DNA of 64,000 nucleotides, from positions 248,001 through 312,000 of the forward strand of contig NZ_PHNJ01000004.1 of assembly GCF_008122205.1 (NCBI RefSeq). Direction: 5' to 3'. This document shows, in pieces, positions 1 to 9,713 of the stretch. The stretch comes from Natronococcus pandeyae (GTDB lineage: Archaea > Halobacteriota > Halobacteria > Halobacteriales > Natrialbaceae). A model generated the notes under the pieces. That model was not told where the DNA came from and did no database searches. It saw only the letters and a program-made list of their open reading frames with translations. Position 1 is the stretch's first letter. Each line of letters opens with the position of its first letter. The position numbers were made by a program, and so were the translations under genes.

Positions 1-535
1 GTTCCCGAATTCGTCCCGGAGTCGTCGCAGTACGGGAGGGACAGACCAGCTCGTGCGTGTCGAGGCTCCCGGATCGACGACGGACCGGACTGCCGAATCG
101 AAACTCGGGAGAGGGCGTACACGCGCTTTTGGTTCGGACGGCCACGCCCCGGACGACGTGCAACCGACCGTGTGTCTCGGTTCGCTCATCGTGGATACCG
201 CGTCGTTATCGATCACCGAACGTCGGTGAGCGGATTCGCCGAGCCAATCCGGCGAATGCAGATCACCGTTCCGGAGATCAGTCGTCGTTTCGTCGCTAAT
301 CTACCCGATTCGTCGCTATTCGGTGCAACTAGAGCGATTGCCAAAACAGTGATATCTGAATAGATAGCCCACCCGGGTGGCCGTGTGCTATTCCTATTGA
401 TGGGGCCGGAGACCGAGCCCGACGACTCGTCTCGTCCGATTCGTGGCGGTGCACGGCAGTTGCGGCCGCACCATCTTCTGCAAGGAGTTCGCGAGCTGTG
501 AGGAGTTGTACTCGCTGGTTACTGCGGGCCGGATA
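1..535. other. No convincing gene; one inverted repeat
   Basis: No reading frame here has haloarchaeal protein character: the available frames are rich in Arg/Ser in the way of antisense or noncoding GC-rich DNA. A perfect 8-bp inverted repeat (ATTCGCCG at 234-241, CGGCGAAT at 250-257) could form a small hairpin. The start of a gene lying further upstream cannot be excluded because the window is cut here. Confidence 0.5.
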
Positions 536-976
536 TTACACCGGCTTCTCGACCTCGAGGATCTCGAGTTCGAAATCGGGAAGGTCAGCCTCCGTTCGGA
601 ACGGCCAACTCCCGCGAACGTCGACGTCGTTCCGACACGCGCTGTGAACCAGACGCTGTACCGAGGTGGCGAACTCCGATTTCGAGAGGATCGAGGGAGT
701 GCCCCGAACTGCGCTGGGGAGCACGTTCTCGGGACAGATCACGACGAGCCCCTCGGACGTTCCCAGTGCGAAACACGTTCCTGTGTGAGTCGTTCTCGCT
801 TCGTCGTCGAGCCGCGAGCTCCGTTCGGCTCGTTCGACCGGAGCGCGCGTACCGTCGAGGAACTCCGGACTGAAGGAGTGCCCCTCAGCAACGTCCCGAA
901 TCGTCTTCGCGATCGTCTGTTGCAACTCACTCGATTTCGGTGCCAGGTTCGTAGTGTCATCACGGTTTGTCGTCAT
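536..976 (-). CDS. Uncharacterised haloarchaeal protein (146 aa)
   Basis: I do not recognise the family. The frame is open beyond this start, but the upstream part is Arg/Ser-rich and unlike protein, so I chose the internal ATG that opens MTTNRDDTTNLAPKSSELQQ. The product is soluble and acidic, with no signal peptide or membrane segment. An N-terminal helix-like stretch is followed by an alternating hydrophobic region containing GLVVICPENVLPS and a C-terminal ELEILEVEKPV strand. Composition and acidity fit a real haloarchaeal gene, and the antisense frame (443-1024) does not. The large regulator at 1512 lies upstream on the opposite strand. No function can be assigned. Confidence 0.5.
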   Translation of the reverse strand: MTTNRDDTTNLAPKSSELQQTIAKTIRDVAEGHSFSPEFLDGTRAPVERAERSSRLDDEARTTHTGTCFALGTSEGLVVICPENVLPSAVRGTPSILSKSEFATSVQRLVHSACRNDVDVRGSWPFRTEADLPDFELEILEVEKPV

Positions 977-1511
977 CGCCTGATTCTGGTCAGGATAGGA
1001 CCGGCATCGAGAAAACGGCGATAGCTGCGTGAGTAGCGTACCGATCGGACGGCCACCGACCAGTAGTATGCAGTACGTACGTCGGTACTCGCTCGGCTCG
1101 CCCGTCCACGACGGTAGCACCGGATCCGACGGTTTTCCTCGGAGCGAACCGCGCGATACGCCGTCCAGTGCTCGAATCGCGCGGCTCCCAGCGTCGAACG
1201 AAGTCGGCCGAGCGTCGCGGGCACCTAGCCACGTCGGTCGCGATCGCCAACGGGCAGAGGTTGTAGTTTCTCGACGGTCGCGGTGTTACCGTTGTCTAGC
1301 GCGCAGTACTACAGGAATCTGCCCGGGACGACCCGAAATCGAGACTGGTTTCACTTCGTGGACCGGTGCCCGTGCTCCGTCCCTACTCGTTCGCCGAGAA
1401 GCGCGATCGGCGTTTCTCCGACAGTGCTCGGCACCGATTGTCCAGCGACGTAGCGGTCGTCGCAACGTGGTCGAGTCCCGCGTGCAGTGACCAGAGGGTC
1501 GAACCGTCATA
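977..1511. other. Divergent intergenic region without a gene
   Basis: This stretch separates the minus-strand hypothetical gene from the plus-strand regulator. The frames crossing it are Arg-rich and lack recognisable motifs. I see no RNA gene or clear repeat. Promoters for both flanking genes should lie here, but no TATA element is good enough to name. Confidence 0.4.
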
Positions 1512-4475
1512 ATGGCAACGTACACGAGTCCGCAGTCGAGCAAGCCCATTCAGCTCCTCTACGTCGACCCGGACCGCGAGGCAGCCGCCGCGACAGCGAC
1601 CGCTCTCGAGACGGAGTATTCGATGGACGTCACGAGGACGACACGGGCGAGCAAGGCGCTCGAGTACGTCGAAACGGAGCCCTTCGACTGTCTCGTGAGC
1701 GACGTGCGACTGCCCGGAACGAACGGCGTCGAACTGCTCGAGGCGGTCCGGACGCGGCGTCCCGATCTCCCCGTCGTCCTGCTGGTCCGGACGGCACCCA
1801 AATCCTTCGTCGAGCGGGCGCGAGCGGCGGGGGCGACCGATATCTTGCGCACGGACGGTACCGCCCAGAATCGGTGGTTGGCGTCGCGCATCGCCACCGT
1901 CGTCGCCGAGCAGGACGTCGGTATCGCGGCCGACGATATCGGGGAGGCGCTCCCGACTCCCGGCGGCAGCTGTCTGCTCGACGCGCGATTGCGCGTGCGC
2001 GACATCAGCGAACTGTTCGCCGACCTCTACGAGTACGAGCCGGACGAACTGATCGGCGAGTCATGGACGAGGCTGTTCCCCGCCGACCGGGAGACGCGAA
2101 CGACCGAGGGACTGCTGGAAGCGGTTCGTCGAAACGGACCGTCGGTCGACGATGCCCTCAGCGTTCGATCCGACGGACGAACGGTCCCCGTCCAGCGGTC
2201 GATCGCGGCGATCGACTCGGAGACGTACCTGTGTAGCGTCCTGGATCTGACCGGTACCAGTCGGGGCGGCGTGCCGATCGAACGATACGTTCGCCAACGG
2301 CAGGTGCTCGCGTCCCTCTCGCTCGAGGTCCGAGACGAGATCGAATCCGACGCGTTCTTCGAATCGGCTGTCACGTCCGTCGCGGACGCGCTCGATGCCG
2401 ATCGCTGTGCGATTTTCGAACGGCGACCGGACGGCACGTTCGTCCTCCGGTCCGGCACCGGCTGGGACGAGGGCGTCGAGCGGACCGTCGCGCGATCGGA
2501 GACGCAGTCCCACCTGACCGCGACGCTCGAGTCCGACGCTCCCGTCCGGTTCGCCGATCGTCGATCCCACGACTGGGTCGCCCAGTCGCCCTTGCTGGTC
2601 GAATCCGCCATCGATAGCGGACTCGAACTTCCGATCGATCCGTTCGATCGATCGTGGGGTGTTCTCGGCGTCTACGTGACGGAGCGACGCGGCTACTCGG
2701 ATCCGGAGATCGCGTTCGCGGAGAGCGTCGTCGCGTTACTCGGTGTCGTCGTCGAGCGCGAACGGGCGAATACGACGTGGACGACGCTCCGCGAACTACC
2801 GTCCCGTCTCGACCGCGACGAGTCGCCCCGGGAGGTTTCCGATCAGGTCGTCGACGCGGCCGACTCGTTCGAGGGCGTCTCGGCCGCGGCGATCTACCTG
2901 TACGACGAAGACGAGGACGTGCTTCGACTGTCCGGCCGAACGCGGGAGATCACCGAACGGAGCGTCGATCGGCCGGCTGGGACGCTCGACGAGGGTCCGG
3001 CCTGGCAGGCGTTCGTCGATCACGAACGAACGCTCGTCGCCGAGTTCTCGCCTCGGCCGGCGATGCCGGTCTCCGACCCGTCGCTCGCTCGAGGCGCCGT
3101 CTTCTCGCTCGGGCGACACGGCGTCTTCGTCGCCGCGATCGACGGTGCCGGCCGCGCCGATACCGCCCTCGAGAGTCTGGCGATCGTCGCGTCGCTCACT
3201 CGAGCGGCGCTGTTGCGCCTCGATCACGAACGGCAGTTAGCGGAACGTGACGAAACGATCGACGAACGGACGGAGGCGGTCACCAGACTTGCTGCGGTCG
3301 CCGAGCTAACGCGGCAGATCGACGACGCGATCGTCACCGCGTCGTCGCGCGAGGAACTCGAAACGGCGGTGTGCAACCGGCTCGTCGAGTGCGACCCGGT
3401 CGTCTTCGCCTGGATCGGCGCGTACGACGAGGTCGGCGAGACGATCGAGCCGCGCGCGTGGGCCGGTACGGAGCGGAGCTACCTCAACAGCGTGTCGATC
3501 GACACGACCGCTTCGACGGACGACCAGGAACCGATGGGCGCCGCGGTCGAGACCGGCGAACCACAGCTCATCCAACGGCTACTGGCGAGCGATGCGGCCG
3601 AACAGTGGCGGCGCGAGGCGACCAGACGCGGCTATCGATCGGCGTTGAGCGTACCGATCAGCTACGGGGACGTTCGGTACGGCGGACTGACGATCTACGC
3701 CGACCGCCCCGCCGCGTTGACCGCGGACGAGCGACGGATCGTCGAGGCCATCGGGAAGCGGGTCGGCCACGCGTTTCACAGACTCGAGGTCACGCGGACG
3801 CACCTCGGTACCGCCGGTGTCGTCGAACTCGAGTTCTGGGTCCGGGACACGGACATCCCGTTCGTACAGTGGGCGGCCGAAGCCGACGGCCGGTTCGAAC
3901 TCGAGAACGTCTTTTCACAGACCGACGGCTCGATCCGCGGGCTGTTCACGATCGAGCACCTGGAGGTCGAACGGGTGCTCGAACTGGCGAGCCACGCCTC
4001 GGTGGTGACCGACACGACGTTCGTCACCGAACGCGGCGACAAACGGCTCTTTACGTGCCTCTTTACTTCGGATAGCGTCGTCTCGCGCCTGCTCGAGTAC
4101 GGCGCCGTGCTCCGGTCGATGGTGTTCGAGCCCGACGGCGGGACGCTCATCGTCGAGCTGCCGGCCGACACCGACGTTCGGAAATTCATCGCGGCGTTTT
4201 CGGCGGCCTACCCCGACGCGGAGCTCGTTCGCCGTCACCACTGCGACCGGGTCCCTCACACGCGGTTCGAGTTTCTGGCCGAAGTCGAACGGCGGCTCAC
4301 GGACCGGCAGTACGAGGTCCTCCGAACGGCGTACGCCAGCGGCTACTACGAGACGCCGCGGGAGAGCAGCGGGGCGGAGGTCGCGGCGATGCTGGACATC
4401 GCCCAGCCGACGTTCAACCACCACCTCCACGCCGCCCAGCGAAAGCTCCTGACGATACTGTTCGACGATGAGTAG
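1512..4475 (+). CDS. Bat-type multidomain sensor and transcription regulator (REC-PAS-GAF-HTH_10)
   Basis: This is a 987-residue cytoplasmic sensor-regulator of the bacterio-opsin-activator type. Residues ~10-120 form a receiver-like domain, with an acidic pair in YVDPDRE and a phospho-acceptor Asp in CLVSDVRLPG. A PAS domain follows (~140-250) and then three GAF-like modules (~265-420, ~425-575, ~590-755). The GAF/HTH_10-associated Bat domain covers ~765-915. The C-terminus is an HTH_10 DNA-binding domain (LTDRQYEVLRTAYASGYYET...AQPTFNHHLHAAQRKLL). Family members couple light, oxygen or redox signals to transcription, but the signal here is unknown. A second regulator with the same tail sits at 14672. 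The ATG at 1512 is the first start giving the full receiver fold. Confidence 0.9.
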   Translation: MATYTSPQSSKPIQLLYVDPDREAAAATATALETEYSMDVTRTTRASKALEYVETEPFDCLVSDVRLPGTNGVELLEAVRTRRPDLPVVLLVRTAPKSFVERARAAGATDILRTDGTAQNRWLASRIATVVAEQDVGIAADDIGEALPTPGGSCLLDARLRVRDISELFADLYEYEPDELIGESWTRLFPADRETRTTEGLLEAVRRNGPSVDDALSVRSDGRTVPVQRSIAAIDSETYLCSVLDLTGTSRGGVPIERYVRQRQVLASLSLEVRDEIESDAFFESAVTSVADALDADRCAIFERRPDGTFVLRSGTGWDEGVERTVARSETQSHLTATLESDAPVRFADRRSHDWVAQSPLLVESAIDSGLELPIDPFDRSWGVLGVYVTERRGYSDPEIAFAESVVALLGVVVERERANTTWTTLRELPSRLDRDESPREVSDQVVDAADSFEGVSAAAIYLYDEDEDVLRLSGRTREITERSVDRPAGTLDEGPAWQAFVDHERTLVAEFSPRPAMPVSDPSLARGAVFSLGRHGVFVAAIDGAGRADTALESLAIVASLTRAALLRLDHERQLAERDETIDERTEAVTRLAAVAELTRQIDDAIVTASSREELETAVCNRLVECDPVVFAWIGAYDEVGETIEPRAWAGTERSYLNSVSIDTTASTDDQEPMGAAVETGEPQLIQRLLASDAAEQWRREATRRGYRSALSVPISYGDVRYGGLTIYADRPAALTADERRIVEAIGKRVGHAFHRLEVTRTHLGTAGVVELEFWVRDTDIPFVQWAAEADGRFELENVFSQTDGSIRGLFTIEHLEVERVLELASHASVVTDTTFVTERGDKRLFTCLFTSDSVVSRLLEYGAVLRSMVFEPDGGTLIVELPADTDVRKFIAAFSAAYPDAELVRRHHCDRVPHTRFEFLAEVERRLTDRQYEVLRTAYASGYYETPRESSGAEVAAMLDIAQPTFNHHLHAAQRKLLTILFDDE

Positions 4476-4883
4476 TTTGCACTGGCTGCTCCTTCGACCG
4501 AGCCGTCGACGATGGTGGACGTCCTCCGTCATCTCCTACCGAGAGACGTAGGGTAGGGAACTTCCCACTACATAGGCCCCCTGTTCTTTGTCATACGGGG
4601 CATCTGAGTAATCGGTGATCACGTGAGAGGGGAATTTCGTTCCTCATCCGAAGCGAACCGTTTCGATCCATCGAACACGTGGCTGCTCGACTCGCTCGTC
4701 GTTTCGCGGCGCATCGGCGGCGGGCGGAACGACGGTCACTGACGGTGGCACAGTACGGATCGACGACTGATCACGCGTGCGCAAGTAATCCAGCCGAGAA
4801 CGGAACCGCGGGGTATCGACACCGAACGGACCACGACTGGGATCCACTGAACAGAACCGAAACGACACGACAGGAACAGAACA
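4476..4883. other. Intergenic region, nothing identified
   Basis: About 400 bases downstream of the regulator contain only Arg-rich frames on both strands. No tRNA, hairpin cluster or insertion-sequence end is visible. The 3' portion should carry the promoter of the small gene at 4884. Confidence 0.4.
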
Positions 4884-5060
4884 ATGACGTCACACATCAA
4901 GCTATACGGATCGAAGAGTAACCGATTTGAGGAGATCAAGCACACGATGGAGGAGCAACTCGGCTACGAACCATCGAACCCCGAGGTGGTTGGGCTCATG
5001 ATGGCAACGTACGAGCTCAACACCAAAGACGGCCTCCAGATGACCCATCCTCGTCTGTGA
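4884..5060 (+). CDS. Small haloarchaeal protein (58 aa), ribbon-helix-helix-like
   Basis: A 58-codon frame starts MTSHIKLYGSKSNRFEEIKH and continues through EEQLGYEPSNPEVVGLMMA. The layout is a short N-terminal strand (HIKLYG), then two predicted helices separated by a Pro/Asn turn, which resembles small MetJ/Arc-type DNA-binding proteins or antitoxins. Proteins of this look, beginning with IKLY and containing RFEEIK and EPSNPEVV, occur widely in haloarchaea. Basic and acidic residues are balanced, and the codon pattern is normal compared with the Arg-rich noncoding frames around it. The last ~13 residues diverge from what I expect, so the 3' end may be altered. DNA binding is inferred, not shown. 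Confidence 0.6.
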   Translation: MTSHIKLYGSKSNRFEEIKHTMEEQLGYEPSNPEVVGLMMATYELNTKDGLQMTHPRL

Positions 5061-5338
5061 ATGCTCCCGATTCGGCAGCGACTACCCCCTATTACGGGTG
5101 AGATATCCTGATTCTACGCGGTCGCCGAAGCTTTCCACGTCCCCCGCGTCTACCGAGCGCCAGATCCCACAGTATCCGGCGAGCGCACCTCGCTGAGTTT
5201 GAAACAGTAACCGGCTGCAGACTCGAGTCTTCGATCGAAACCGCCCCGAAATCGCGTCCGCTTCGACGTCGTTGTCCCTCTGCTTTCGCAGACGGAGCAT
5301 CGGGGCCGCGAACGAGCCGCGCCGAGACTGTTGGTCGG

Positions 5339-6412
5339 CTACCGGAGCTGCCAGAACTCCTTTCCATCGTCCCACTCCGGTAACTCGAGGGTCCAGTACA
5401 GCTGGCCGCGGCCCTGTTCGACCTGATAGGCGACCGCCCCCTCCTCACTGTCGCCGTCTTTGAGCTGCGCCGGCTCGTCGAACTGCTCGAGCGACGACAG
5501 CACGTCGGGATCCTCCGGGTAGCTCCAGCCGGCGTCGTCCTTGAGCCGTCCGTAATCCGCGATCGAAACCTCCTGGTCGTCGCCGGAGTCGTTCGTCACG
5601 GTGATGCCGACGACGACGAACTCGTGGTCGTCTTCGGGCTCGAAGAACGGGCCGAGGTTGTTCCCGGACCCCAGCTGATCGACGGCGATCTCGAGGCCGT
5701 CGTGGTCGACCACCGTTCCGAACTCGTGGACCGGAACCCGGAGCTCCTGCTCGAGGGTCGCGATCTCGTCGGCTTCGTCCTCGAGATCGACGGCGAGTCC
5801 GTCGACGCCGAACGGTTCGGCCGCGTCGTCGTCGAGCGTGAGCGTCGAGACGGACCGGCCGGTCGAAATTTCGTACGCGAGTTCGCCGCGTTCGACTTCT
5901 CCGGGTGCGAGCGACCCCTCCGCGAGCGCCACGCTACTCACCGATCGAACCTGTTCGTACGCTTGTTCCTCGTAGTCCTGCAGCACCGGCTGGAATGCAC
6001 TGCCCAGCGGCACGAAGGTCTCGTCGGTCGTGTTCTGAACGGCGAGTTCGACGACGACGAACTCGTGGCCGTCGCTGGCCTGCCGCTGTTCGTCGTCATC
6101 GTCGATACCGGCGCCGAACCGGTCCTCCTCGAGGACGAGTCCGTCGAAGGCGTCCCGACGGCCCACGTCGCTGACGACGAACTGTACTTCGTCTCCCTCG
6201 ACGAGTTCGCCGACGGCAACTGTCCGGTCGGTCGACTCGTCGTCCGCTTCCGAGCCGTCGCGATCGTTCGGTACACTGTTCTCGGTGGTCGGCTGGCTCG
6301 TCTCGTCGTCTCTCGAGTCGGCCGCTGGCTCGGTCTCGCTGCGAGTTCCGGTGCAGCCCGCGAGTCCGAGGAGGCTCACTCCAGCAACGCCGACGAACGT
6401 CCTTCGTCTCAT
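5339..6412 (-). CDS. Exported lipoprotein with two DUF4352-like domains
   Basis: The protein has 357 residues and begins MRRRTFVGVAGVSLLGLAGC, a twin-arginine signal ending in a lipobox (LAGC). It should therefore be folded in the cytoplasm, exported by Tat and anchored by a lipid on the Cys. A low-complexity acidic linker (~20-60) precedes two copies of a telokin-like beta-sandwich of the DUF4352 type, marked by FVVVELAVQNTTDETF and FVVVGITVTNDSGDDQ. Such domains are extracellular and their ligands are mostly unknown. An upstream in-frame ATG would add eight residues before the Arg pair and is less likely. The next genes on this strand are also exported, so this is part of a surface-protein neighbourhood. 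Confidence 0.85.
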   Translation of the reverse strand: MRRRTFVGVAGVSLLGLAGCTGTRSETEPAADSRDDETSQPTTENSVPNDRDGSEADDESTDRTVAVGELVEGDEVQFVVSDVGRRDAFDGLVLEEDRFGAGIDDDDEQRQASDGHEFVVVELAVQNTTDETFVPLGSAFQPVLQDYEEQAYEQVRSVSSVALAEGSLAPGEVERGELAYEISTGRSVSTLTLDDDAAEPFGVDGLAVDLEDEADEIATLEQELRVPVHEFGTVVDHDGLEIAVDQLGSGNNLGPFFEPEDDHEFVVVGITVTNDSGDDQEVSIADYGRLKDDAGWSYPEDPDVLSSLEQFDEPAQLKDGDSEEGAVAYQVEQGRGQLYWTLELPEWDDGKEFWQLR

Positions 6413-6642
6413 TTGGCGTACGAACGCGGTCAGCAAGCCTATAGAGTCGGTGAAAAATGGCGTCGATCCGGGGTCGGTGACGACGGGAGGATCGGATCGC
6501 TTTCGCGATACGGGCGAAACCAGTTGGCCGTCTGATACCGATCGATACGGACGACCCTGTCGGTAACTGGTACTGGTGTCATGGTCACAAAAATGATCCC
6601 CGGACGGGGAGTCGGTTGGTTCGCGTCCGCCGCTGGACGGTC

Positions 6643-8499
6643 TCAGTTCAGGTAGACAGCTGCGATCGGCACGGCGGTGCCCACGTAGGGCATCGTCATG
6701 GAGTCGACGCCCGAGCCGAACGAGTCACAGTCGTCGTCGGAGCCCGAGGAGGAACTCGAGTCCTCGCTCACACTCTCCGAGCGCTCGCTGTCACTGTCGC
6801 TGTCGCTGCTGCTTCTGGTCGTCTCGCTTTCGTCGCGCTCGCTGTCGCTCTCGCTCTCGTCGAGTTCGCTGTCGCTGGAGCTGTCGTTCGAGCTCTCGCT
6901 GACGTCGCGGTCGCTGGCGTCACTGGAGCTGTCACTGTCGCTCGAGCTTTCGCTCTCCGAGCTGGAGCTTTCGATCGCGTCGATACCGTCGTCGCTCTCG
7001 CTGTCGGTTTCGAGTTCGGATTCGCTGCTCTCGCTGCGGTCGCTCTCGCTCAGGTCGTTGTCGACGGTGTTCGTGCTACCGTCGCGCTCGCTGGTGAGGC
7101 TGGAGCTACTGCGCTCGCTGTCGTCGGAGCTGCTCGACTCGCGGTCGCTGTCGCTGTCGCTGCTGTCGAGTTCGCTCTCGGCGTTGTCGTTGTCGGACTG
7201 ACTGACGCTGCGGTCGCTGGCGTCGCTGCTGCTCGAGGCGCTGTCGCGGTCGCTGTCGCTGTCGCTGCTGTCGCTCGAGCTCTCGTCGGCGCTGCTCTCG
7301 GAGCCCTGGTCGCTGGATTCGCTGACGTTGCGCTCGCTCTCGTCGGAGTCGCTCGAGTCGCTCTCGCTCGCGCTCTCGCGGTCGTCGCTCTCGCTCAGGT
7401 CGCTGCTGCTCTCGTCGGAGGCGCTCTCGCGGTCGTCGGAGGCGCTCTCGCTCAGGTCGCTGCTGCTCTCCTCGCGGTCGCTCGAGTCGCTGGAGCTGCT
7501 GTCGCTGTCGCTGTCACTTTCGATGACGTCGAAGCTGTCGCGGTCGGAGTCGCCGCGTTCGACGGAATCCCGTTCGTCGTGTTCGGCGCTGCTCTCGCTC
7601 TCGTCGCTCTCGCTCTCGTCGCTCTCGCTCAGATCGGACTCGCTGGAGTCGGTCTCGGAGTCGCTCGAGGCGCTGTCGCGCTCGCTACTGTCGCTCTCGC
7701 TCTCGTCGCTGTCGAAGGAGCTGGCCGCCGCGTCGCGCTCGCTGTCGCTCGAGTCGCTCGAGCTGCTTTCGCTCTCGTCGCGGTCGTTGCTGTCGTTGTC
7801 GACGTTGCTCTCGCTGCTGTCGAATTCGCTCTCGCTCTCGTCGCTGTCGCTGGAGCTGGCAGCTTCGTCGCTGTCGCTCTCGTTGCTCTCGTTCTCCTCG
7901 AGCGTGCTGTCGTTGTTGTTGCTGTTGCGCTCGCTTGAGGTGCTGTCGCTGTCGCTCTCGCTGTCTGAGGAGTCGCTCGAGTCGGACGCGCTCTCGCGGT
8001 CGTCCTGGATGTTCTCGATGTCGTTCTCGTCGGTCTCGTCCTCGCTGACGTTGCGCTCGCTCTCGTCGACGTTGCTGACGTCGCGCTCGCTGGAGCTGTC
8101 GCGCTGTTCGTCGCGGTCGTTGATCTCGGAGTCGGACTCCTCACTCTTGCTCGCGCTGTCACTCGCGCTGTCGCTGTCCGAGGCGTCGTTCTCGCTCAGT
8201 TCGCGGTCGCTGTCGCTGTCGCTCGAACTGTCGCGTTCGGACACGTCGTGAGTGCTGTCGCTTTCACTACTGTCACTACTGGATCGTTCCGACTCACTCT
8301 GACTGTCGCTGTCGCTCTCGTCAGATTCGTCGACGGTACTACTGTCCTCGTCGTCGTGTTCGCTCGAATCACATCGATCGACGTCGCTCGTGTTGAGTGC
8401 TTCCGGGCTGGCGTCGCTTCCGATAACGCCGCCTGCGCCGACTGCGCCGGCTAACACGATCAGGCCGATGAGTGTGATAATAACAAATTCTCGTCTCAT
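6643..8499 (-). CDS. Ser/Asp-repeat surface protein 1
   Basis: The protein has 618 residues. A hydrophobic N-terminal segment (~6-28, VIITLIGLIVLAGAVGAGGV) serves as signal or anchor. A short leader with Cys43 comes next, then ~530 residues composed almost only of Ser, Asp and Glu with scattered Arg and Asn (SDSDSDRE-type repeats), then a second Cys near the C-terminus (SDDDCDSFGSG) and a weakly hydrophobic tail. Long SD-repeat tracts act as extended stalks in staphylococcal Sdr/Clf adhesins and bind calcium in dentin phosphoprotein, but here both roles are only analogies. Several Asn-X-Ser/Thr sequons (NVS, NDS, NTS) could be N-glycosylated. Paralogue 2 at 11661 aligns over the full length. 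Repetition of TCG/GAC-type codons opens long false frames in all other phases. Confidence 0.85.
   Translation of the reverse strand: MRREFVIITLIGLIVLAGAVGAGGVIGSDASPEALNTSDVDRCDSSEHDDEDSSTVDESDESDSDSQSESERSSSDSSESDSTHDVSERDSSSDSDSDRELSENDASDSDSASDSASKSEESDSEINDRDEQRDSSSERDVSNVDESERNVSEDETDENDIENIQDDRESASDSSDSSDSESDSDSTSSERNSNNNDSTLEENESNESDSDEAASSSDSDESESEFDSSESNVDNDSNDRDESESSSSDSSDSERDAAASSFDSDESESDSSERDSASSDSETDSSESDLSESDESESDESESSAEHDERDSVERGDSDRDSFDVIESDSDSDSSSSDSSDREESSSDLSESASDDRESASDESSSDLSESDDRESASESDSSDSDESERNVSESSDQGSESSADESSSDSSDSDSDRDSASSSSDASDRSVSQSDNDNAESELDSSDSDSDRESSSSDDSERSSSSLTSERDGSTNTVDNDLSESDRSESSESELETDSESDDGIDAIESSSSESESSSDSDSSSDASDRDVSESSNDSSSDSELDESESDSERDESETTRSSSDSDSDSERSESVSEDSSSSSGSDDDCDSFGSGVDSMTMPYVGTAVPIAAVYLN
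6740..8340 (-). repeat. Ser/Asp codon repeat tract of surface protein 1
   Basis: On the plus strand this tract appears as near-continuous imperfect 6-18 bp units such as gctcgctgtcgctctcg. It encodes the SD-rich stalk. The units are not identical, and the paralogous tract at ~11840-13390 keeps them in the same order, so recent slippage expansion is not the main process. Confidence 0.85.
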
Positions 8500-8938
8500 C
8501 TGTGTTCTCTGTACCTAGCTGTCCACCGCATACTGGTCGGCCCACTAGGCTACCCGAACATCGGCGCAACGGCTACAAAAACCGGAGACGAAGGCCGGCG
8601 AAGAATGGGGGCGATCGACGCCGTTTGGCATCACTCCGGGTCCGATAGGACCCATCGCGAAGCCGGCGCTCGGCCGGATGGTCGCTCGCGCCCTCGAGCG
8701 TGCTCTGTCGCCAGAGCTCCTCCACCTCGAGAGGATCGACCCGATTCGACCCGTTCAGCCGCCATCGTTCACCCACTGGTCAAGACGACACTCTCCTTAC
8801 ACGTCGGGTAATGACGACCATACTGATCGGATCGGGAATCGCCTCGGATCCACTCGAGCGAACGAAACCGTTCGACCCCGCGTACTGTACCCGCGGCTGG
8901 ACGGATCGACGGCGGACGCTCGGCTGCGGAGACCGGCG
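8500..8938. other. Divergent intergenic region
   Basis: The region lies between the minus-strand SD-repeat gene and the plus-strand FxLYD protein. Frames here are Arg/Ser-rich and unconvincing, including an in-frame 87-codon extension upstream of 8939 that lacks any signal and would bury the Tat motif. No RNA or repeat is seen. Confidence 0.4.
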
Positions 8939-9628
8939 ATGATCCGTCGGGACTTCCTCGTCGGTGCCGCGGCGCTGATCGGGATGGCAGGCATCTCCAG
9001 TCGGATGACTCCGGTGATGGCGGCCCAGGAGTCGACGGACGGTGAGGACGACTCGGACGAAGCGATTCTCGATATCACCGACCACGAACTCGTCGTCGAC
9101 GACGAGGCGTCCGTCACCTACCTCGCGGTGACGGTCGAAAACGTCGGTGACGTCGCGTCGGGCTGGATCACCCTCGAGACCGACTGGTACGATTCCCGCG
9201 GCGACTACCTCGACACCGACCTCGCGCACCTCGGGATGCTCAGCGCCGGAAAGACCTGGCAGGCCCGTGTCTACTACGACGGTTCGGACGCGACCTCGGT
9301 CACCGACTTCACGGTCGACGGCCGGGTCGACCCCGACCCGCTGACCGTTCCCGGAGGGCTCGAGGTTATCGAGAGCGACGTGGAGATCGATGGCGACGAC
9401 GTCGTCGTTACGGGTCGGTTCGGCAACGACACCGGCGAAACGCAGCCGAACGTCGACGTGATCGCGCTGCTCTTCGACGACGAGGGCGTCGTCCTTGGCG
9501 ACGGGTGGGTGAACGAAACGGACGTGCCGAACGGCGAGACGCGCTCGTTCGAGTGCGTCTGGGACGGTCGGGATCGGGCGGACGACGTGGCCGATCACAC
9601 GGCGATCGTGACGAGTTCAGCCTTCTAG
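8939..9628 (+). CDS. Tat-exported FxLYD-domain protein
   Basis: This 229-residue protein starts MIRRDFLVGAAALIGMAG, a twin-arginine signal. It is followed by an acidic linker and a beta-sandwich of the FxLYD type, seen from alternating strands such as TYLAVTVENVGDVASGWITL and from YDSRGDYLDTDLAHLGMLSAG. A second half (~135-225) repeats the strand pattern (DVEIDGDDVVVTGRFGNDTG, DVIALLFDDEGVVLGDGW). FxLYD domains are extracytoplasmic and of unknown ligand. The frame is open 87 codons further upstream, but the ATG before the Arg pair fits the export signal. The protein lies between the two SD-repeat genes with other exported products, suggesting a shared surface role. Confidence 0.85.
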   Translation: MIRRDFLVGAAALIGMAGISSRMTPVMAAQESTDGEDDSDEAILDITDHELVVDDEASVTYLAVTVENVGDVASGWITLETDWYDSRGDYLDTDLAHLGMLSAGKTWQARVYYDGSDATSVTDFTVDGRVDPDPLTVPGGLEVIESDVEIDGDDVVVTGRFGNDTGETQPNVDVIALLFDDEGVVLGDGWVNETDVPNGETRSFECVWDGRDRADDVADHTAIVTSSAF

Positions 9629-9713
9629 CGGTTCTGAACCGACGTCCATTCGAACGCGCCGAGGGACGTTTCGGACCGAACATTCACGATAGTATAACTA
9701 TAAGTTAGCACGC

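Noticed and set aside
6616-7938. A 440-codon plus-strand frame rich in Ala and Val, and further long frames at 6698-7201, 7328-8251, 11881-12360, 12424-13143 and 12711-13571
   Set aside because: They are the antisense or out-of-phase readings of the Ser/Asp codon repeats, which have almost no stops in any frame. None has a natural start or a domain.
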